A stretch of DNA of 58,806 bases from contig JAIPKD010000009.1 in the NCBI GenBank assembly GCA_021733835.1, forward strand, positions 1 through 58,806. The letters are read 5' to 3'. The DNA is from Verrucomicrobiota bacterium. GTDB lineage: Bacteria; Verrucomicrobiota; Verrucomicrobiia; Limisphaerales; JAIPKD01. Below the pieces are notes generated by a model. The model searched no databases and was not told where the DNA came from. It was given only the letters and a program-made list of their open reading frames with translations. Both the position numbers and the translations under genes were made by a program. The first letter of the stretch is position 1; each line of letters opens with the position of its first letter. This document shows positions 53,969 to 58,806 of this stretch, one piece after another.

Positions 53969-55033
53969 CTACATTCCAGCTGATGAACGCCTCAATATCT
54001 CCACTACACTCGGCATACCGATGTTGCCGTGACATACATTTTCGCAACGCCCGCATCCCACACAGGCAACGGACAACTCACGCTGCACGAAGTAATGCGC
54101 CAGCTTCCGGAAGAATCGCCGGTTTCTCCTATCGTGAACCGCTTTTCTTGGATTGAATCCGCCGGCCATACGTGTGTAACCGCTCAACGCACAGGAATCC
54201 CAAATACGAACGCGTTCGACCTCACCCGCCGCGCTGCATCTATCGCTTACGGTAAAGCACGTGCAGGCCGGACACACGTATGTGCAGCCGCCGCACTCAA
54301 GGCACCTGTTCCCGATCTCTTCCCAAGTCTGCTCAGACACCCCGCCGCGGCTGACCAACCGCACGGCCGCCGAAAACCAGCTCACCTTCTTCTTAAAAGC
54401 GCGGCGCACCCCGGCAAGTATCTCACGCCGCTTCTCGACATGCGCTGCGTCCGCCTTTTCAAAAATCCGGTGCTCGAACAACTTCTCACCCTTCGCCGAG
54501 CCTGCAACGACCATAAACACCTCACCGAGGTCCATTAGCTGCAAGTCAAAATGCCCGCGCGCAGCCGGCCCGGTATCGGCGCACATGCAAAAACACATCT
54601 CGTCTATGTCGTTCTCGATATCGGTACACACCACATTGACCAAAAACAGGTTGTCGCGGCGGCGCTCGTAGTAAACGTCCTTAAAATCGCGATCCAGATA
54701 GAACCTGTCCAGATGCTGAATCCCAGCAACATCACATGAACGAATCCCGAACACCGCAAGCGGCGTCACATCCGTCTCCGGTTGTACACAGCACCCGCCA
54801 TCGTCGCATTTGATGTTCATCATCCTCTCGATATGCGGTAACACAAAACGCTTGGGCGGATAATACGGATTAGGTAAATGCACCCGAACATCATCCTTGT
54901 TCGCATCGGTAACCAAATCAAAGAACGTATCACGCCCCCTGCCGCGAAACGGCGCTGCCACGTCATAACCCTCGCGCCGGAGGATGTCTATGATCTCCAA
55001 AACCGACTCACGTTGTATTATCCGTGCTCGCAT
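53969..55033 (-). CDS. Iron-sulfur electron-transfer subunit (hydrogenase beta/HydB, AsrA-like)
   Basis: 354 residues. An N-terminal domain with FGIRSCDVAGIQHLDRFYLD and CVQPE, then two 4Fe-4S motifs: CLECGGCTYVCPACTCF and CVGCGRCENVCHGNI. It matches the beta subunit of sulfhydrogenases and anaerobic sulfite reductase A. It links the molybdopterin subunit, the diaphorase and the hydrogenase. It abuts the molybdopterin gene with no gap. Confidence 0.92.
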   Translation of the reverse strand: MRARIIQRESVLEIIDILRREGYDVAAPFRGRGRDTFFDLVTDANKDDVRVHLPNPYYPPKRFVLPHIERMMNIKCDDGGCCVQPETDVTPLAVFGIRSCDVAGIQHLDRFYLDRDFKDVYYERRRDNLFLVNVVCTDIENDIDEMCFCMCADTGPAARGHFDLQLMDLGEVFMVVAGSAKGEKLFEHRIFEKADAAHVEKRREILAGVRRAFKKKVSWFSAAVRLVSRGGVSEQTWEEIGNRCLECGGCTYVCPACTCFTVSDRCSAAGEVERVRIWDSCALSGYTRMAGGFNPRKAVHDRRNRRFFRKLAHYFVQRELSVACVGCGRCENVCHGNIGMPSVVEILRRSSAGM

Positions 55034-57070
55034 TTATTGTAATTTCTCGATTCGAACCAATACCGGATGAAAGCTCTCGCGGTCATCGGAGAACGATTCG
55101 CCCAGAATCGACTTGCCGACTTCGCTGACGAAATACGGCAGGAAAACCGATCCCTGCTTGATCTCGCCGGTTACACGCGCCGTCGTCTGCGCTTTTCCGT
55201 ATGGGGTGCACAACATTACTTTTGCGCCGTCCTTGATACCCACCACCTTCGCATCGGCCGTACTCATCTCGACGAAGCCCTTCGGGTAGTCGAGCAGTAG
55301 AATTCGGTACTCACGCTTTAACGTCTCACTGTGGCGAACAAGGACGTTCTGATTCCAGTAATAAAGAGAATGCCCGAAAATCAGGAGCAGCGGAAACTCG
55401 GGATTCACTTCAATCCGCCGCGCCTTTTCAAGGGCGGTGAAAAACTTAAACCGCCGTTCCGCCGTCGCATCCGAAAACAGTGTCGGTGTTCCCAACGGCT
55501 TTTCGCGTGTGCACGGCCATTGGCGCCCGTAATCACCCTCCAGGTTCCGGTAGTCTATACCGCTATAAGCCGTAACGTTTTCGGCTACTTCGTTCATCAC
55601 GTCCTCAGCGGATGCATAATCCCAGGATTCGCCCATCTTCTGCGCAACCAATGTAATCTGCCGCCACGAGGGAACCTGGCCGTGCGGCGGCTCTTTCACC
55701 TTGTTCGCAAGCTGAACACGCCTATCGGTGCTCGTAAAGGTAACCGTCTCCTCCCCAAACGCGACAAGCGGCAAGACTACATCGGCAAATCGCGCCGAAC
55801 CCGTCGGAAATAAATGTTGCAAAACGACAAATTCAAACTCGTCAAGCGTCCTCTCCGCATCGTAAAAGTACGAAGTCGTTACCGGATCATACCGGCTCAA
55901 CCATAACGCGCGCACCTTGCCGCCGCCCCTGTCCCGCAACACCCGATGCGCGTCCAGGCCGGTCGACCCCGGCGGGCGCGTCACTTCACCTCCGGCTCGC
56001 GCGGCATCACGACCGCTCCCGGAAACATGCCTGTACCCAGGAAGGTAATCGGGCAGCATCCCCATGTCGCAGACTCCCTGTAAATTGTTCTGCTCGCACA
56101 ATGCAAACAACCCGGCGCCTTCCCTCCCCAGGTTCCCTCGCAACAACGCCAGGTTCACAAACGAGCGTATGGTATTTCGCCCCCTGTTCTCAACGCCGGT
56201 CGAATACATGAGAACCGCCTTCGCAGCGCGACCGTACGCCAGCGCAGCGCGTTCGATCAATTCAACCGGTACACCACACTCCAACGACGCGGCGACCAGG
56301 TCGTATTGCCGGACTTCGTGCACAAACTCCTCGTAATTCTCGCAATGCGCCTTGATAAAACCGAGTTCAACCCGACCGCGATCGGTCAACACCTTCGCCA
56401 TGGCATCATAAAGCACACCCTCAGTCCCCGGCTTGATCTGAAGAAAGTAATCAGCATGCTCGGCTATACAATGCCGTCTCGAGTCAACGACTATCAACCC
56501 CGCACCGCCGAGCTTCGCGCGCATCACACGCCCGCCGATGGTGGGCAATTGCCTCGCCAAATCCACGCCGTCGACGAGGATCAATTCGCTCTTCTCGATA
56601 TCACCTATCGAACATGTGGTAGCCGGTACGCCGATCATCTCCAGTAATACGCGCAGGCTGTTGTTACAATATACGCCGGCGCCATGGTCTACGTTGTTGG
56701 TGCCGATCACCTCCCTCGCGAATTTCTGAAGCAAATAACTCTCCTCATTCGAGCATCTGGGTGAATTCAAAAACGCCAACGCATCCGGGCCGTGGACGTC
56801 TCGTATCTTCGTCAGCTTTTCTGCGATAAAACCCAATGCCTCCTCCCACTCGACCTCCTCGAGCTTGCCGTTTTTTCTGATCAACGGCCGCTTCAGCCTC
56901 TCAGGGGACCTGGCGACCTCGTGAATATGCCAGCCGCGTACGCAGATGCGGCCGAGGTTGGAAGGATGCGACATACTCGGATACACCCCTTTGACACTCT
57001 TCCCGTCGGTCTCGAGGTACATTCCACACCCCACACCGCAAAACGTACATGTTGTCAGTTTCTGCGCCAT
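55034..57070 (-). CDS. Molybdopterin oxidoreductase, formate-dehydrogenase-like with altered active site
   Basis: 678 residues, cytoplasmic, no signal. N-terminal 4Fe-4S (Cys8, 11, 15, 43), bis-MGD domains, and the C-terminal cap. The overall pattern is FdhF-like (RCSNEESYLLQKFAREVIGTNNVDH, CEQNNLQGVCDMGMLPDYLPGY). In formate dehydrogenases NNVDH is followed by CARxC(U)H; here it is GAGVYCNNS (Cys135 probable metal ligand, no His). The Arg before GQNN is replaced: ALCEQNN (Cys325-Glu326). Formate is therefore doubtful as substrate. First gene of the operon; no in-frame UGA. Confidence 0.9.
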   Translation of the reverse strand: MAQKLTTCTFCGVGCGMYLETDGKSVKGVYPSMSHPSNLGRICVRGWHIHEVARSPERLKRPLIRKNGKLEEVEWEEALGFIAEKLTKIRDVHGPDALAFLNSPRCSNEESYLLQKFAREVIGTNNVDHGAGVYCNNSLRVLLEMIGVPATTCSIGDIEKSELILVDGVDLARQLPTIGGRVMRAKLGGAGLIVVDSRRHCIAEHADYFLQIKPGTEGVLYDAMAKVLTDRGRVELGFIKAHCENYEEFVHEVRQYDLVAASLECGVPVELIERAALAYGRAAKAVLMYSTGVENRGRNTIRSFVNLALLRGNLGREGAGLFALCEQNNLQGVCDMGMLPDYLPGYRHVSGSGRDAARAGGEVTRPPGSTGLDAHRVLRDRGGGKVRALWLSRYDPVTTSYFYDAERTLDEFEFVVLQHLFPTGSARFADVVLPLVAFGEETVTFTSTDRRVQLANKVKEPPHGQVPSWRQITLVAQKMGESWDYASAEDVMNEVAENVTAYSGIDYRNLEGDYGRQWPCTREKPLGTPTLFSDATAERRFKFFTALEKARRIEVNPEFPLLLIFGHSLYYWNQNVLVRHSETLKREYRILLLDYPKGFVEMSTADAKVVGIKDGAKVMLCTPYGKAQTTARVTGEIKQGSVFLPYFVSEVGKSILGESFSDDRESFHPVLVRIEKLQ

Positions 57071-57320
57071 TTCAATACCGAATCGGAATAGTAAACGGCC
57101 ACCTTAAACTTGCCCCTTACTACATGCTTTCCTAAAATCCAGTTTGTTGGCGTCGGATTCTGAAGAACATCCTTCCGTTTTGAAAGAAAATTTTTGTTCT
57201 TTTTTCAATAAACACGAATCCCTCACAGAAATAACCTCGCCCAACGGCCGATCACCGGCCCGACATAGCAGGTTTTTGCGCTTTCTTCACATAGATACTG
57301 CATCCCTACGCGATTCATTA

Positions 57321-57340
57321 GGATTATGGGGTACGGATTA
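57321..57340. repeat. 20-base dispersed repeat, copy 2
   Basis: GGATTATGGGGTACGGATTA, one mismatch to 12006-12025. The next bases ATTATGAGATAAGAT (57337-57351) also occur at 41347-41361. Confidence 0.6.
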
Positions 57341-57357
57341 TGAGATAAGATCGAGGA

Positions 57358-57415
57358 TTTGCCCCGTCAGGGGCAAAATATTTATAGCCACACCCGCCAC
57401 ACAAATCCATCAGCC
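57358..57415. repeat. GCCCC/GGGGC hairpin repeat, copy 1
   Basis: TTTGCCCC-GTCA-GGGGCAAA hairpin (57358-57377) followed by TATTTATAGCCACACCCG, the same order as at 58553-58615. Confidence 0.75.
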
Positions 57416-57424
57416 CCACCGAAG

Positions 57425-57543
57425 CGCGGCTGTGCTGAAAGCCAGCCGCAGCATTCTCGAAATGCCGTTGCACCCAGTAATCGAATAAAGCCGTGGCGTT
57501 CGAAGCCGCAGCGGCTGATCCTTCGGACACAGCCGCGCTCCGA
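57425..57543. repeat. REP-like dispersed hairpin repeat, copy 2
   Basis: Two hairpins built on the same stem: GCGGCTG (57426-57432) with CAGCCGC (57443-57449), and GCGGCTG (57511-57517) with CAGCCGC (57530-57536). Aligns with 15207-15325. Confidence 0.7.
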
Positions 57544-57807
57544 CAGAATCGGAGCGCCAAGGACAGGCGCCAATTCGTTAGGAACAATTTATTATGATAA
57601 ATGTCGCTGTGTATTAGCTTATTAAGCAGTTTACCACTAGTCATCTTTGGCGCAGACTCCACGGCTCATCGGGAATACATCCAACGCTTCGGGATCAAAC
57701 CAGTCCAGGCATATTTTACACGACGGTAATGCTCCGGTCACAAAACCGTAACATTAATGCCGTATGCTTTTAATGAGTTGAAAACAAAATGAAGAAAGGA
57801 CAAACAC

Positions 57808-58341
57808 ATGACAGCAACAATAAGAAAGAGAAATAACCTGACGCCGAACGGATTCCCACGGGACTTGACCCAGTGGATCAACAAATCTTCCCTGGCCGCA
57901 TTCGCAATTCAGTCGGTTAACGGCCTGTTCGGGGCGAACCAAGAATTCAAACACGCTGATTATGTCGCTGCGCCGTATAATCCGAGAATGATGCTGACGC
58001 TGATAGCTTACGCCTACGCGTCGGGAGTCTACTCGTCCGAGAATATCGAATCGAAAACCGAGACCGATACGATGATCCGCTACCTATGCGCACGAACTCT
58101 CCCGGCTGCTCGTGACATACGAAATTTCCGGCGGGATCACAAAGATGAACTCAGGCATGTCATGACTGCGCTATTCAATAAGGTCTGGAACGCGCGTTAT
58201 CTCATTGATATATCAGATAGAAAGTTCAACAACGAGGCGCGGGCCTGGTTGGACAATGTCCGATTATCGAGGTTCAGCCACGAGGCGGATGAACGCATAA
58301 ACAAGGCCGTTCAAATAGATACGTTCATTTTGGACGAGTAA
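57808..58341 (+). CDS. Stand-alone transposase N-terminal-like protein (IS1182/DUF772 type)
   Basis: 177 residues. The YNPRMMLTLIAYAYASGVYSSENIE, TDTMIRYLCARTLPAARDIRNFRR segments match the DNA-binding N-terminal domain of IS1182-like transposases. No DDE catalytic domain follows: the frame ends at TAA and the next 300 bases are non-coding. It could be a truncated element or a small domesticated protein. No terminal inverted repeats were seen. Confidence 0.75.
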   Translation: MTATIRKRNNLTPNGFPRDLTQWINKSSLAAFAIQSVNGLFGANQEFKHADYVAAPYNPRMMLTLIAYAYASGVYSSENIESKTETDTMIRYLCARTLPAARDIRNFRRDHKDELRHVMTALFNKVWNARYLIDISDRKFNNEARAWLDNVRLSRFSHEADERINKAVQIDTFILDE

Positions 58342-58639
58342 CACACGGATTTATGATCAATCATAATCCCTATTCCTCTTCTCAAATGCGTCTGCAGAAA
58401 GAGGCTGCCACATTAAGACCTCGTAGAGTTAACTTTGTGTATGCCTGACCCCTGGAAAAATCCCGCATGTCAAGCGACCAACGGGAGCGGGCGGTTAATT
58501 AACATTGCCTTCTCTGCGTTTTTCGCGTACTTGGCGAGAGTTTGTTCATGTCTTGCCCCGTCAGGGGCAAATTATTTATAGCCACACCCGTCAAATAAAT
58601 CCATTAAGTCCCTTTAGGGACGTGATATTTCTGTATTCT
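58342..58639. other. Intergenic region with repeats
   Basis: 298 bases. Contains a CGC/GAG-rich stretch (58511-58541) resembling the reverse strand of 12034-12060, and hairpin repeat copy 2 (58553-58621). No gene seen. Confidence 0.55.
58553..58621. repeat. GCCCC/GGGGC hairpin repeat, copy 2, with second hairpin
   Basis: TTGCCCC-GTCA-GGGGCAA (58553-58570), then TATTTATAGCCACACCCG, then a second hairpin GTCCC-TTTA-GGGAC (58608-58621). The second hairpin is absent from copy 1. Confidence 0.75.
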
Positions 58640-58806
58640 CTACGGCACAACAGCACGGTAGAACCTTCGGTCATTCCCCGACGCAGAAGGATCGACAAAT
58701 ATCGTCTTGGCATTTGTAGCCGTGAGATTCGTGATCGTCGTCCATCTATTCAAATCCGGTCCGGCCTGTATTTCGTACTCACGCCCTGCCTGTGCATTAA
58801 GACTCA
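58640..58806 (-). CDS. C-terminal end of a secreted protein (5' part outside window)
   Basis: 55 codons to a TAG (complement of CTA at 58640-58642). The peptide contains GREYEIQAGPDLNRWTTITN, FVDPSASGND and ends RRFYRAVVP, the C-terminal pattern (xYEIQxSxDLxxWxxLxN ... RFYRAVxP) typical of large exported proteins in PVC bacteria. The gene continues beyond the right edge. Confidence 0.75.
   Translation of the reverse strand, partial: SLNAQAGREYEIQAGPDLNRWTTITNLTATNAKTIFVDPSASGNDRRFYRAVVP

Larger units (their letters stand above)
57071..57807. other. Long intergenic region with several dispersed repeats
   Basis: 737 bases between the divergent molybdopterin gene and the transposase-like gene. 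57071-57310 should hold the operon promoter, but no strong -35/-10 or -24/-12 pair was recognised. 57321-57560 is a run of three repeat families (listed separately). The rest is AT-rich with no gene. Confidence 0.6.

Noticed and set aside
55034-57070. Selenocysteine in the molybdopterin subunit
   Set aside because: The reading frame has no internal UGA, and the expected Sec position is occupied by Tyr/Cys.
57358-58621. CRISPR array or insertion-sequence ends
   Set aside because: Only two unequal copies about 1.2 kb apart, same orientation, with no regular spacers and no inverted termini.

Overview
The window most likely comes from a Gram-negative bacterium of the PVC group (Kiritimatiellota, Lentisphaerota or Verrucomicrobiota). 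This is inferred from a PEP-CTERM protein, a Tat-exported Gfo/Idh/MocA oxidoreductase, secreted beta-propeller proteins, a formylglycine-enzyme-like/cytochrome c fusion, a secreted-protein C-terminus of the YEIQ...RFYRAVVP type at the right edge, an lpxD gene (lipid A), and many short dispersed intergenic hairpin repeats. No rRNA, tRNA or CRISPR array was seen, so the assignment is not firm.

Layout. 1-6.7 kb (+): edge fragment, FGE-like diheme cytochrome fusion, Tat oxidoreductase, ApbE flavin transferase, and two peptide-type ABC ATPases without permeases. 6.9-16.1 kb: housekeeping genes ilvC, argC, rpsI/rplM, lpxD/panD, an M48 protease with LemA, and hisB. 16.1-20.6 kb: an ECF sigma factor / membrane anti-sigma / secreted protein unit facing a hybrid histidine kinase and a response regulator. 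20.8-31 kb: the C-terminal half of CarB alone, a PEP-CTERM protein, plsY-gpsA, rpmB, a LarA-like racemase with an SDR dehydrogenase, and a DHH phosphoesterase-rph-prmA run. 31-41 kb: accessory DNA with a secreted protein of unknown function, a XhoI/PaeR7I-like restriction-modification pair, a REP-associated transposase remnant, two paralogous PQQ-type propellers, a BNR_4-like secreted protein and a CDF metal exporter. 41.4-46.9 kb: M42 peptidase, AsmA-like protein, DUF4173-like membrane protein, ispH, and a winged-helix regulator with a membrane partner.

The most notable region is a tight nine-gene minus-strand operon (57070 down to 46946). It encodes a molybdopterin enzyme, a HydB-like Fe-S protein, a HydG-like FAD/NAD(P)/2Fe-2S reductase, a hydrogenase maturation protease, and a five-subunit membrane-bound group 4 [NiFe] hydrogenase (NuoL-, NuoCD/HycE-, NuoH-, NuoI- and NuoB-like). 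The hydrogenase keeps all its metal ligands and its cleavable C-terminal tail. The molybdopterin subunit looks like a formate dehydrogenase overall, but the Cys/Sec-His pair and the Arg typical of formate oxidation are replaced. The complex may therefore couple H2 production or uptake, an ion gradient and a pyridine nucleotide to a substrate that may not be formate.

The intergenic spaces carry several families of dispersed hairpin repeats, one with a covarying stem, and a degraded REP-associated transposase lies in the same window. The right end holds a stand-alone transposase-like N-terminal domain and the last 55 codons of a secreted protein.
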